This document shows, one piece after another, positions 1 to 12,352 of a stretch of 64,000 nt of DNA. Position 1 is the stretch's first letter. Every line of letters begins with the position of its first letter. A model generated the notes under the pieces. The model saw nothing but the letters and a program-made list of their open reading frames with translations. It made no database searches and was not told where the DNA came from. A program made the translations under genes and the position numbers. This stretch comes from Geosiphon pyriformis (Eukaryota; Glomeromycota; Glomeromycetes; Archaeosporales; Geosiphonaceae), in contig JAAOMT010000436.1 in NCBI GenBank assembly GCA_016748015.1, forward strand, positions 1,064,033 to 1,128,032, read 5' to 3'.

Positions 1-1547
1 AAAGTTACCAAACCTTGAAAAGTATGCAGAGAGAAGTTCAAACCCTTCATCTAGAAATAAGTAAGAGACATTCGTGTTAAAGGTTACCTCTCTCTCTCTC
101 TCTGAAACAGCATTATTGATCAAGTTATTACCCAATTTAGAACAACTTCAAGAAGATCGCCAGAACATGCAAAAGGAAATTGATACTTCTTTCAATATCC
201 TAGATCAATTATCAAAGGAAGAGGAAAATATGAGAGAAGACCAAATCAAGTTGCAGGTTTGATCAATCATTGTTGCTCAACGTTTTAACATCTATTCTAA
301 GAATCTCATCCCAATATGTATATGGTTCAAATTGTAATTATAGGCTATTGTTGATCAAACTCAGTTAGAACTACATAAAGAAAGAGAAATGTTGTCCGCT
401 TTCGATGAAGAAATTAAAGAGCTTGAGACTGCTCATAAGTTTAAAGTCTCACAATTGACTGAGGCTCAACTAGAAATGTCCAAGATTAATCATGAAGTTG
501 AAAGGTTTCTTCGAGAAAAACAAGCAGCTCAACAAGCTGTGCTCGCAATGGAAAGAGATTATGAGTGGATCGTTGATCAAAAGCAGTATGTTTGAATTTG
601 TTGATTTTTACATGAACAGTGTGGGGGTGAGGATCAACAATAAAATCAAACAATCTTAGTCATTTTGGAAAGCCCAATACTCCGTACGATTTCGTCAATC
701 AAAATCCTAATGATTGCAAGAAAATGTTACGGCAGCTTGAAGAAAAACATAACAACATGCGAAAAAAAATAAACGAAAAAGTCATGCCGATTATAGAAAG
801 GTAAATCGTGTTTAGGATAAAGATTTCAATCATAAATTTTGAAAGTATCACCAATATCTTTTTCCATGTAGTGTGGAAAAGAAGGAAACCGCACTGAACC
901 AAATGTTGGCAACGGTTCAAAAAGACAAGAAAAAAATCGAAAACACTATTGCTTCCCTTGATGACTACAAAAAGGATGCCCTGGAAAAAACTTGGGAGAA
1001 GGTTAATCGGTAAGCAAAAAATTATTTCAATTTATATCTGAGCTCAAGAAAGTTAAAAAATTTTAATCAAATCAATTTTCAGCGATTTTGGCGCCATTTT
1101 CAGCGACTTATTGGACAATAGTTTTGCCAAGTTGGAACCACCAGAAGGTGAAACCCTTCTTGAAGGGCTAGAATTTAAAGTTTGTCTGGGAGGTGTTTGG
1201 AAACAAAGCCTAACAGAACTAAGTGGTGGACAGAGGTAAACGTGTGTGTGGGGAAAATTAATCAATTTTAATATTTCTCAAATTAATTGAAGTTTTCTAT
1301 TAGGTCGTTGATCGCTTTGTCGTTGATCCTCTCTTTGTTGCAGTTCAAACCTGCTCCGATGTATATCCTCGATGAAGTGGACGCTGCTCTTGATCTTTCT
1401 CACACACAAAATATCGGACAATTGCTTAGAACAAGGTTCAAAGGATCTCAGTTTATCGTTGTATCACTCAAGGATGGCATGTTTAACAATGCCAACGTTT
1501 TATTCCGTACTCGATTCCGCGATGGGACTTCAGTCGTCGAGGTTTGA
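1..1547 (+). CDS. SMC2: SMC2, condensin ATPase subunit (3' part of gene, 5' end outside window)
   Basis: SMC2 pairs with SMC4 in condensin and uses ABC-type ATP hydrolysis to compact mitotic chromosomes. I read exons at 1-60, 111-256, 344-585, 660-800, 872-1009, 1083-1235 and 1304-1547; every junction keeps frame with GT-AG introns of 50-87 bp. The early exons are charged coiled coil. [10 protein letters not shown] (from about 664) is a hallmark SMC2 stretch before the C-terminal head. LSGGQ, the ABC signature, lies near 1222-1236, split by an intron in the next Arg codon. Walker B/D-loop [18 protein letters not shown] and the closing [16 protein letters not shown] follow in the last exon. 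The protein ends at VVEV, a little shorter than animal SMC2. The window begins inside the coiled coil, so hinge and N-terminal head are absent. Identity is secure; exact intron ends are inferred by eye. Confidence 0.95.
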
Positions 1548-4500
1548 GCAATATTTGATTTCTGATTTCCAATTAATGAATTCATTTATAGATAATCTTT
1601 TGTTTTATCCAGCGCAATTGTTACTTAAAATCAAATCGATGACAAACCGTTTTATTCACATAAATGGCAAGTATTAAATATGCAACAAAAACAAAAAATT
1701 GTAATTTATTTTGGTCGAATGTAATTTGAGAAGAAAATAAATTCAAAGACTGAAATGATAACTAGAACTTGAAATGGTTGAATTTTTAACTGGTGCATTT
1801 AAAAGACGGACGACTCACCAATTATTCTGTCTTTGAATTTTAAATGCCGCTTTTTTATAATTTTTTTGTCTAAAATTAGATGAAATAACCTTTCAAGATA
1901 GTCGAAAATGAAATTGGTCATTGGAAAAATTTAAAAGTTTTAATTTTCATAATTCAAATTATCCCTTGATCCATTGAATTTAATAGGTGTATATGGAAAT
2001 ATGAAAGTACTGAACGGTTCAAAGGTTTTTTTTGTTAAAGTTCAATGTTGATAGCGCTTAGAATTTTTTCAATATCCACTTGTTCGCAATCCATGTTATT
2101 TTTAGATTGATATGTCATATTTTGATTTTGATCAAAAGTCTTCGCATTTTTGAAAGTTTTTTCATATTTTTTGTTAATCAAATTCTACAACACAAAATTT
2201 TAAAATTAAATTATTTAAAAAAAAACCGTTTCAAATTACAGAAAACACAACTTTGATGAATATGATTTCTCGTGAAAGATTATTCTAATTTACTGAATAA
2301 AGCCTAACCCCAATCCGAATTTGGATATTTTTTTATAAAATAGAAATAAAAAACAAATCTTAATTATGAGCAAAATATTCATTTATTAATCAAGTCGTTA
2401 ATAAATTGGAAATTTTGTTAATATATCATAAATGGGAATCAAGTATTATGAATAACATTAATATTTAATTAAAGCTAATCAAAAAATTTTATATTTACAT
2501 ATATATTTTTTATTTGTAAAATACACTAGTAATAATTTTTAAAAAAAATTGTTTTATTTATATATATATATATATGGATTTTAAGTTTAAAAAATAAATG
2601 ATTTTTTTTTATATTAAATTACTTAATTAAAAATTTATATCAAGTTTAATTTATAATTAAAATTATTATGTATAAAGAATTTTTACCTTTTTTATTATTA
2701 TTATTATTATTATTATTTAATGTACAAACCCAACCACTATCTAATATAAACCCAGTTCAGACTAAACTATGTTAATATAAAGAGAAAAACCTACTTTGAA
2801 AAAACATCTTATGTATATATACAACCAATAAACTACTATTTATAATTATATTACTTATTTATTTAGCAGTTTCATTTTTATTTGACTTAACACTAAGTAG
2901 TTGATGTTTCCAAAAAGCCATCAACTAAGAAAATATATTTTTATTAATATTATATTTCAATTTAACTTTAATCATATTATAATTTATCCTATTTAAAACT
3001 TTACCAAAAGCAAAAATCTTATTTTAAATAATCTTAACTATATTTTTCAGTTTATTATATAAAACAGAAAATATATTAAGCAATATAATAACCAAAATAA
3101 TTAATATATCAATTAATTTAATAATAAACTTAATTAATAAAATCAAAATAATCAATTTAGATTTTAAAAAAACCAAAGAAAAACCAATTAAAAAATTTAC
3201 AATAACAAAAACAACAATAAAAGAAATCAACAAGACAAAAACCTTAACATAAAATTTAATATCTGTATAATAAAATTTAAAATCATGAAAAAATTTATAA
3301 TTTACAATTAAATAATTTGTATTTTAATATTTAAGACAATATTAATATTTTAGAGTTTTTTATTAAATATAATATTTTTTTAATATAACAGTTTTAATAA
3401 TAATAGCTTTTAAATTAATTTTTAAACCAAAAATAATAATAGTATATTGTATTTATTAAGCAAAATTAAAAAAATTAAAAATAAAACAATTTACAAATTT
3501 CAAAGACAATATAACTTAAAAAAAAGTTAATTAATTTGGTTTTAAATATATTTTAAAAAAAAATGAATTTTTATTAATTTATAAAAAAAAAATTTTAATA
3601 TTATTCTTATTTATTAAAATTATAATTATATATTAAAATAGCTATAATTGTATTAAAAAACTTAAAATATACAATAGTATATTGTTAAATACTAGTAAAC
3701 TTTAATATAATTTTAAAAATTTTACCAAAAATACCAAAAATTATCTTAATATTAATTACAAATATACTTATTATATAGAATAATAACAAAAAAAACTCAA
3801 AAACTCAAAAACTATCATAAACTTAACAATTTTAAAAATAGAAAAAAAAACTAAATTAACAAATCTAGTTTAAAATACAGTATTTAAAAAAACTTAAAAA
3901 ACAAACTTTATACAAAAAACTTTATATTGTTTTTAGATATAAACTTAATATTAATAAAACTATATATAAATTAAAATACAGTTTTAATAAGAGTCAATTT
4001 AATCTTAAAAAAAGCATTAAACATTAAAAATTTTTTATTCAATAAATTTTTAATAATTAATGATTGTTTTTTAAGTATTATTAAAAACAACATTAAAAAA
4101 CAAAAAAAAAAGTTAATTTTGTTTTTATTTAATTAGTTTAATTTTTAAAATTAAGTAATCTAATAATTTGATTTAAATAAAAACATATATAAAAACATAT
4201 TTTGTTTTATTTTTAAAACTGGTAAAAATCAACTAAAAATTAATATATTAAATAATATAACTAAGAATTGATTTATATTAAGATTAGTTAATATGTTTTT
4301 ATTATTATTGTTTAAAACAAAAAAAAATTATTATTTATAATCACAACAAAATTAAATATTATTATTAGTAATAATAATATAAAATTAACAAAAAAGCCAA
4401 AAAAAATCAAAGCTTTATTGTTTACAAAAAAAAGTTGACATTAAAATATTAGAATCAAAACCAAAAAAAAAGTTTTGGCATATTAAAAAAATTATTATTA

Positions 4501-5220
4501 AGAATAATAGAAGTTTAAAAAAATTGGTTTTAATTAATCTGGCTTTTTTAATTATTTAAATAACAATAAAAAAAAAATATAATTTGGTTATTGGCTTTTT
4601 ATTAAATATTTTAGAACTTTTAAAAAAAACAAAAATTACATTAAAATTATCTCAAATAAGTTTCTTTAATAAAACTTTAAAAGAAAAAAAACTCTTAATT
4701 AAAAATAAAAAAAGTGCTTTTAAACTAATAGAAAATTGGTCAATTATTATGTTATTTAAAAAAAGTGTTTTTATAAAATATTAGAAATAATTTTAATTTA
4801 AAATAATTTGTTTTTTTTTAAAAACAGCTTAAATAATTAAAATTAATTATTATGTTATTTTAAGGTAAAATATAATTTTTTATTATATATTTATGTTACA
4901 ATTAAATAATAATAATAATTTTTTGGTTTAATAATTTATCTTAATTTAATTGTAATTATTTTATTTATCAAAATTCGTAATTAAATAAAATTTTTTATAT
5001 ATTTACAAAAAGTTTGTTTTCCAAATATTTATTTATTAACCAAATTTGTTATTTGAATTGATCTTTGTTTAATATATTTTACAAATAATAATATGTATTT
5101 CAATACTTTTAAATTTTGTTTGAACAAATCTTAAAACCCAACTTTTTTTTAATATTATAAATCCTCAATATAATTTTTAGTTCTAAACTTGTTATTACTA
5201 TTTTTAATCACAACACATAA
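1548..5220. other. SMC2 3' flank and AT-rich gene desert
   Basis: The first roughly 500 bases are probably SMC2 3' UTR and flank. From about 2,100 the DNA becomes almost only A and T, with homopolymers, a (TA)n run near 2,560 and a (TTA)n run near 2,690-2,717. No open frame here has protein-like composition. The stretch at 4,584-4,784 could be a very decayed Tc1/mariner-type transposase segment (Lys-rich, then NWS...F spacing), but this is weak. I see no tRNA, rRNA or convincing gene. Confidence 0.6.
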
Positions 5221-5634
5221 GCCTTGACGTTTATTACAAAATTTGATTATGAAAGAAAACCTCATAATTGGTGCCAACCCACAGGTGTCACATAGATACC
5301 TCAATTGACCCTACACATGGCATATTGAAACAGAAATTGATTTATTTTCTTTATACAAGAACAATTGACAAGGCTGTAACGAAGTTGCCTTCTCAATTAG
5401 GGTATCTCTTAAACCTTCGAGTTTTCATCCTCACACCAATAATTACATGTCCCTATTAATGAGAGCGTGAATGGATGGTAATAGGTCTAGCAAAATAATG
5501 GAAAGAATGCAAACAAGATTTGAAAACTGAAGTGCCTGTCACGAAGATTTTCAACAGGTAAAATGACAATTTGCCATTCACCCACCGTATATATATCAAA
5601 AGGTGTTTCCAAATCGAGTTTTCGTACCCGAATA
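5221..5634. other. Intergenic, downstream of fibrillarin
   Basis: Normal base composition returns abruptly near 5,220, marking the edge of the gene block. A 62-codon frame at 5,268-5,459 has no recognisable similarity and no splice context, so I do not call it a gene. The last 100 bases are presumably fibrillarin 3' UTR. Confidence 0.5.
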
Positions 5635-7074
5635 TTATTTTGATCTTATGTACTTGCCCACAACCAAAGCATGATCACGTTCGTAAGGCTCCAAGGTAAG
5701 TTGTTCCTGAGGTTTTATATGTTCCTCTTGTAATTTCTTTACCTCTCTAGCAAAAACAGTAGCAGCATCTACGGTAGAGTCAATACAATTCGCCTTAATT
5801 GATATGACAATGTAACCGTTATTTTTGAGGAAATGATGCGCATTTAAAGCGATAATACGGGCTTGATCAGGTTGTGCTACGTCAGCAAATATGATATCGA
5901 CCATATCCACGAGCATACGATATTTTTGTGGATGACGAGCATCTTCAATTATTGGAATAACATTTGTTCGTTTCTTTGCAACATTTATAAGGTCACGTCC
6001 TGAACGATGTGAGAATTCAACAGCATAAACAATACCAGCCTTTCAAGAAAAAATAAAAATAAAAATTAGACAATTTAATATTTGGGTGATTAATTATTTT
6101 TTTTTAACAAAAATAACACGTTCATATAAGAAAATTCCTAACCGAGCCCACGATATCAGCCACGTGGGATACGGTGGTTCCAGAAGCGGCACCAAGATAT
6201 AAAACCTTCTTTCCAGGTGAGATATGAATATGATCTATGCCGCCCAAAATACCAGCAGCCAATTTTGATCTGAATGGATTCCATACTCTGTATTCAACTT
6301 TTACACCGTCCCCATCTTCTATAGATATTCTCTTTTCACCATATACAGATTCTCCGGATACCAAATTTTTCGTAATCAAAAGATCTTCTTTACCACGTGC
6401 AATAAATACTCCTTTTAATCGATCAAAAATAATTTTACATTAGATAAAGTAGTTTAAATTCTTCAACAATTATATTTTAACGAAACCTTGATGTCTGTGC
6501 GGTTCAACAATGACTTTAGATCCTCCTCTAGCACCACCCCTTCCTCCGCGTCCCCCTCGACCGCGTGGACCTGAGCCACCACGAGCTGGTCCTCCACGTC
6601 CAGCGCCACGAGGGCCTCCAGCACCACGAAAACCTGCAGCACCATGTTTTTGAACGCCTTTTTCAATAAATTGGATATATATATGATAAGAAACCATGAA
6701 GAGTTGCTTTTTTTTTATAAAAAATGGTACCAACCTCCACGAAAAGTAGGACCACCTTATACAAGGAAATAAAAAGACAAGGCTTTACTTTTTGAATTCC
6801 TTTTTATCATTATTCTCAGAACATACGAAACAATTTATTCATCGAGGCAACTGTGCTTGTAAAATACCTCCACGACCTCCACGACCCCCACGAGCAACAC
6901 CAAAACCACCACCACCACGTCCACCTGCCGCACCACCTCGGCCACGACCACCACGGCTAGCACCGCCACCACCTCGTCCAGCAGCGTCTCAAGAAAAGTT
7001 CATAAAAGTTAGTAGGAAGAATACTTTGAGTAAGTACACAAGAAAAATTCTAAACTATACTCACTATAAACCAT
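5635..7074 (-). CDS. NOP1: Fibrillarin, box C/D snoRNP 2'-O-methyltransferase
   Basis: Fibrillarin methylates rRNA 2'-OH groups in the nucleolus, guided by box C/D snoRNAs, using S-adenosylmethionine. I read complement(join(5635..6039, 6143..6411, 6487..6633, 6735..6755, 6868..6987, 7065..7074)), 972 nt, 323 aa. The N-terminal third is a Gly-Arg-rich (GAR) domain spread over exons 2-4, all joined by phase-1 introns inside Gly codons; exon 3 is a 21-nt microexon encoding seven residues. Next come [11 protein letters not shown] and [16 protein letters not shown], typical of the family. [20 protein letters not shown] is the SAM-binding loop, and [16 protein letters not shown] carries the acidic catalytic region. 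The start ATG at 7074 is followed after ten coding bases by a perfect GTGAGT donor, giving MVYNAAGRGG; this first exon is the least certain part. It is divergent from the SF3B5 gene 240 bp away. Confidence 0.95.
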
Positions 7075-7314
7075 AATTTTGGCAGATAAATCTTAAGTGC
7101 AAAACCCTTGGGCTATATAGATAGAGGTAGAAGTTTAAAAACGAAGTTTATGAATTATGTACTTTGACAATAATACTCTCAACAACCATGCTTAAGAAAA
7201 ATCTTTTTTCTCGCGCATTTCACAAATTTCTGATTGGATAATAAATGTAACATTGTGTGATCACTATTTTTATGTTTTTCAAGGTTTTGGTCATTTATTT
7301 TTGGTCATAATAAA
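7075..7314. promoter_or_regulatory. Divergent promoter region, fibrillarin / SF3B5
   Basis: These 240 bp separate the start codons of two divergently transcribed genes for ribosome and spliceosome components, so they must hold both promoters. I see no clear TATA box near either start. The assignment rests on gene orientation only. Confidence 0.5.
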
Positions 7315-7934
7315 ATGGTAACCATTCTTTGATTTTTGGTATTTTTCACGTAGTGTCGACTGACCTCTTTTATTTTTAAAAAGGATCGATTCAACTTAAA
7401 CAGTCAGCTTGAACACTGTCAGTACAAACCCTATTAGCGTTCTCCTTGATTTTATATTGTAGCTATCACGTGGTAACAACCAGTAGATTTGTATGACGAA
7501 GAAAGACAGAGGCTAATATTTTCTCTTTGGTTTGCTTCTATAATCAAGTGCAATCAAAATATGTTGGGACAGGTCATGCTGACACTAATAAATTGTAAGT
7601 AAAATTTAATTTTGCGCAAACGAATTGGTTAAAGTTAAAAGCATCTCGAGTTTTATCATAAGTTCATCACTAATAAGATTATTTAAAAAGTGAATGGATG
7701 GTAAACCAACATCGGGATAGTTACGCTTCATATGTTGGTCATCATGCTTTGATATCGTATTTCGCAGTCGCACAGAACGAATGCATCGCTCGAGTGAAAT
7801 TCGAATTTGTTGAGGTGAGTTTGGTTTCCCAAAGTAGGTAGATTACATGTTGTTTAAAGATTAATTTTCTCGTATGAATGTTTTCACAGAAAATGCTACA
7901 ACCTTGTGGATTGCCTGTACCAAGAGACGAATAA
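7315..7934 (+). CDS. SF3B5: SF3B5 / SF3b10, U2 snRNP SF3b subunit
   Basis: SF3b10 (yeast Ysf3) is a small structural subunit of SF3b, which clamps U2 snRNA on the branch site. I read join(7315..7317, 7384..7417, 7549..7594, 7691..7814, 7890..7934), 252 nt, 83 aa; the usual length is about 85. The family core is plain: DRFNLNSQLEHLQSKY, VGTGHADTNK, EWMVNQHRDSYASYVGH and VEKMLQPCG. The start exon is only the ATG, immediately followed by a GT donor, so the first intron sits directly after the initiation codon and the next exon begins with GAT. Phases agree at all four introns (0, 1, 2, 0). One junction gives Phe where the family usually has Trp (K-F-E-W), and the second donor (GTCAGT) is non-consensus. 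An alternative upstream start cannot be excluded. Confidence 0.9.
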
Positions 7935-8282
7935 ACAATTTAACCAAAGTAACTGTCAAAGATCCACACTTTTTATCAAATGGCGTAGAATGTTAATGAA
8001 CTTAATCTCTATTATCGTATTTTTTTGGTATTCCTCGGAATTACCTATAATATTCTACCTTGGAATTTGCACTTGGAAATTATTCAATTGAAAGCTTTAC
8101 AAAGCTTGTCCTTTAGGATGGTTTTATTAGAATTTACCTGAAATATCTTCAATAATTGAGATGTCAATCATAATAAACTGCAGATCATTGGCATCTATTG
8201 GTACGGTTGATGATTGGCAGATTCATTATTTATTTAAATTAATAGACCAACTTTTGTTTTTCTTCGCGTACATTTTTTTAAC
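7935..8282. other. Intergenic, SF3B5 to PIG-G
   Basis: A tandem (head-to-tail) spacer that must hold the SF3B5 polyadenylation region and the PIG-G promoter. The run up to 8,282 is T-rich just before the start codon. Nothing else recognised. Confidence 0.4.
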
Positions 8283-11200
8283 ATGCAAAACAGCTTCAAA
8301 ACCAAGGTGTTGGTCTTAACCTTATTGATCACTCAAATGATAGGCCTAGCCTTGTTCGCTCGAGGTTTTTTTCCCTACAAATCATACCTATCGGGTTTCT
8401 CGGAGAAGAAGCAAATACCCCCCTTGCCCACAGGAGCAGAATCACTTTTAAACCCAAAGTTTAGTCGACTCGTTTTCATGCTGATTGATGCTCTTCGAAG
8501 GTATTATTCTATATCGAACTTAACATCTTTTCCTGATAAATTTACTTTAAACCTTTTTCTTTTTAGTGACTTTGTCTACGGTGAAAACTCTGGAATGACT
8601 TTTGTCAACAGGTTTGCTTTTCTCCACCTTTTCCAGATTAAATGATTGTTTTTTATGCAAAAATTTCATTGGTAAAAATTATCCCGGTTTTTTACCAGAA
8701 TGATTGCAGAACGCCGAGCTATCCCTTTCACTGCTTTAGCAACAGCACCTACTGTCACGCTACCCAGAATTAAAGCTCTCACTACCGGTATTTAGTTTAG
8801 AATAAAAGAATAAAAGAATATTTAATTATAAATCTAATCTCAATCTCTTTGAGGCGCTATACCCAATTTTTTGGATGCTATACTCAACATTGCGGAATCT
8901 GACACTTCCTCCTCCTTGGCTCATCAAGATAATTGGTTGATCCAAATGAAGAGAACCGCCAATATGAATATATCTTTTTTTGGGGATGATACATGGATTA
9001 AACTGTTTCCTAATATTTTCCATACAACAGATGGGACTACCTCATTTGTTACGGCGGTAGATAAGTGAGCTATTCTTGCAAAAGAAATTCTTGTTTCACT
9101 CATAAATTTTAATAATTTATATTCTCACTGCGCTTTATAGGATACTGTCGAAGTGGATCTAAATGTGACCAGACACGTATTGCCGGAATTAAAAAAGCCT
9201 CACTGGGATGTATTAATCTTCCACTATCTGGGCTTAGATCATATAGGGCATTCTAGTGGTCCTCACAGGTGTGAAGTGCATCATTTGCAATATGTCGTAA
9301 TTGATTTATTTCCCATTGAATGAAAATTTCTTCGTAGCCCTATGATGAAACCTAAACAAATTGAAATGGATGATATTGTGAAGACTATTTTTGAAACCAT
9401 CTCCGAACAGGACAACAAGAGAGCTATTACCGACTCTAATTCAAAACCAACTCTTTTTGTACTATGTGGAGATCACGGAATGAACGAGGTTTGTTCTAGT
9501 TAAGGAGCAATTTGGGGGGAGGGGGCAATTAATATATTAAAGATGAATAAATTTTTTATAATCAGCTCGGAAATCATGGTGGGGCATCCAAAGGGGAAAT
9601 ATCAACGGTAATTTTTAATCCTAATTCATTTTTGTGATAAACCAATAATTTCAACTAGCGGTTCAAATTTTTTAATTTTCTAGGCAATTGTGTTTATGAG
9701 TTCTGCATTCGGAAATTTTACTCGATCTCCTAAAACCTATGAAACTCCCCACAATGTCGGGTCTCTAAGTTTCTACGATCTGATCAATCAAATTGATTTG
9801 GTTCCCACTATTTGTTTTCTTTTCGGTATACCAATCCCCAAGAATAATTTAGGAAAAATAGTGCTGCAAGTTGGAGATTTAGATGGTATATCTTGAGCTC
9901 AAGATCGTCTATATATGACTACTAGATTCTAATATTTTTTGATTTTAGGAATCACTTCTTTACGAGCACTGCAATTAAACGCACGTCAAATTGCCGTTAT
10001 TTTGCAAACTTTATGGACTTCATTCAACATCAACTTTCACAAAAGCGATTTATCTCATATTTCAGATATTGCTTGCGACTCGATAGTCGAAGAAAAAAAT
10101 CGATTGCAATGTCTTTACGACCAGGCACATCAACTTCATGCCAAAGCTTACTATACTGGTTCCGCAGAAATAATCGAAAGGTCGCTCTATTTATATGAAA
10201 AGGTGACTTGGAGCGCCTCGATTTAATTCTCAACTAAGGCTTTAAGAAAACGACCATTAAATTTCCGATTAAAATATTTTTTTGTTGGCATTCAAATCTC
10301 ATAGTTCATTGATGAAGCAAGCTCACGAATTTCTTCGAGTTCTCGTGAATATGGGCTAGGCAGCATGTATTGTGGAATAATTGTTATTACCTTTGCAACA
10401 TGTTGGTTTATAGCGCTATTGATCGACCAATACAAAAGCGGGGAATCCGAAACTGTAGCGCTCAGAATTCATCGTTTTTGGACTCGTGAACGATCACTTG
10501 GGTTCTTTGGTGCCATCGGATTGTCTGTTACCATGTTTGCCAGCAGTTACATTGAAGAAGAGCACCAATTTTGGTATTTTTGGATGCAAACTTTGTGGAT
10601 CGGCTTCCTAGTAAAGAGGTTTGTTACCATTCCTTTACTCATCAAAAGCCTTTCCTACATAATCGCCTTGATTCCTATCATAAACTTGTAGTATTGGAAA
10701 CCATCTCACTTCAAATCTTTCAAATAAATTGGCAATTATTGGCCAATTAGTTTGTCTCCGTTTGATCAGAAGCTGGAATCAAACAGGTTTGAAGATAAAA
10801 CCAGTTTTAGTAATGTACATTAGCACGATATTATGTTAACAAGCTTTCTAATTCATCCTCAATAGGTCAAAAGTATGCAGGTGAAATTGATCTCGGGCAC
10901 TATCTGAAAACATCCCATATCGAACTCATGTGGATATTTTTCTTTGGAACAATTCTCTTCCTTGCCAGATACACTATCCGACAAATTTGGATCTCGCTTC
11001 ACACAAGACAAAAAGAGTTGCTCACAAAGTCCGCACGAATTCTTAATCAGGGGTTACATTTTCTTTGCATATTTATGACGTTCTTGATTACCTTTCTCTT
11101 GATATCATACAAGACACAAGTGGCCATTCAAAATCTCGATTATTCAAACTTTCTCAAAGGCTTTAGCCCCTCGGATTTAATAAGTGAAGAAATCTTGATG

Positions 11201-12044
11201 AATTACGCAAGAACTATATACATCTTTCTTCTAACGCTCTTTATAACAATAACATGTATCAGAGTTGTGCATGGCTTCCAAAGACCCTCTGATAACCGCA
11301 GAATAGGTAGTTAATCCTTTTGTTGATCAGTTTACTCATTTTTCTGAATCGGCTAACATTTCATTACAATATCTGGTGTCAGCTAACAACACTTTTTCGA
11401 GGATCACACTCTGTGTAGTCACATATATGCTTATTCTCCTATCTCGACCACATAATGTTCCTCTTTTTGCATTATTTGCAATCCAACTCTACCTGTTCAT
11501 TTATATTCATAGATCTTTTGAAATTTCCGGTTTTTTTTCCTCATATTATTTTACGTTTCTAGCCCTGCAGAATTCCTCCTTTTTCGCTCTCGGGAATTCA
11601 AATTCTTTAGCTTCAGTAGACCTCAGTAATGCTTATATTGGCATCCGTAATTATAATGTCGTCTGGGTTGGAGTCTTGACTTTTCTAGCAAACTGGGCTG
11701 GCCCGATTTGGTGGGCTGTAGCCAGCAATCTTATACGACAAGAGATTATTAACCCACGAAATTTGGAAGCTAGCGGACAAATATTATTCAAAGGGACACA
11801 GTATTGTTCTATAAATTTCAAACAGCCGAAACCGCCACTTTTTCTCGATTATATTTTATATACTTCCACATTTCATGCGATTGTTCTCTTAATCCTTTCT
11901 ATCGCGATGATGATTTTTCGGAATCATTTATTCGTCTGGACGGTATTCTCGCCAAAGTACCTGTATCAGATTGTATGGAATATTCTTCACCATTTTGGAA
12001 TCGAAGTTGTCGTTTGTGGACTATTGGATTGGGTTGAACAATAG
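8283..12044 (+). CDS. LAS21: GPI ethanolamine-phosphate transferase 2 (PIG-G / Las21)
   Basis: This ER membrane enzyme adds phosphoethanolamine to the second mannose of GPI anchors. I read 13 exons: join(8283..8500, 8567..8611, 8699..8787, 8854..9056, 9141..9268, 9338..9488, 9566..9607, 9684..9885, 9949..10202, 10305..10618, 10692..10786, 10866..11306, 11383..12044), 2,844 nt, 947 aa, close to the human protein's length. An N-terminal signal-anchor (VLVLTLLITQMIGLALFA) leads into the lumenal alkaline-phosphatase-like domain. That domain has FMLIDALRSDFVYG (metal Asp), TAPTVTLPRIKALTTG (catalytic Thr region), FLDAILNIAESDTSSSL, GLDHIGH and GDHGMNELGNHGG metal ligands. The C-terminal half is a series of hydrophobic membrane segments. 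TVTLPRIKALTTG followed by FLDAxLNIAESDTSS separates it from the PIG-O and PIG-N paralogues. The exon 4 donor was set at 9057 because it alone keeps phase with DTVEVDLNVTRH. Confidence 0.95.
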
Positions 12045-12352
12045 CGATGTTATTTCGAAATGCTTTGTTACGACCAGGTTAAATATACCGGCTCTTGGTA
12101 TTTTGGAAATTAACGCACATCAATTTTTCTTGGTGGATTGCGTCGACAAGGTCGACCATTAATAATATAACAACTTTAGCACAAGTGATCTTTTTTATGG
12201 GTTTCAAATATTTAGAGATCAATGGATTCCAATAATTTCAGATTAGATGTTAAACTAAGTTGCACGCGTCAATGAACGAGTTATGCTCAGTGATCTAGAG
12301 AAAACAAACGATGAAATAATCACCTTTATCCTTGGTTTAACGTGCACGTAAA
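12045..12352. other. Convergent intergenic spacer
   Basis: Shared 3' region of PIG-G (+) and NTH1 (-). A 63-codon frame spanning 11,971-12,162 overlaps the PIG-G end in another frame and is not supported. No other feature seen. Confidence 0.5.

Noticed and set aside
3024-3233. Hydrophobic Ile/Leu ORF, membrane-protein-like
   Set aside because: Composition is what AT-rich DNA gives by chance; no codon bias, start context or similarity.
6463-7076. Pro-rich and Val/Glu-rich ORFs around the fibrillarin GAR exons, both strands
   Set aside because: They are antisense or out-of-frame readings of the Gly/Arg repeats; the spliced minus-strand frame explains the sequence.
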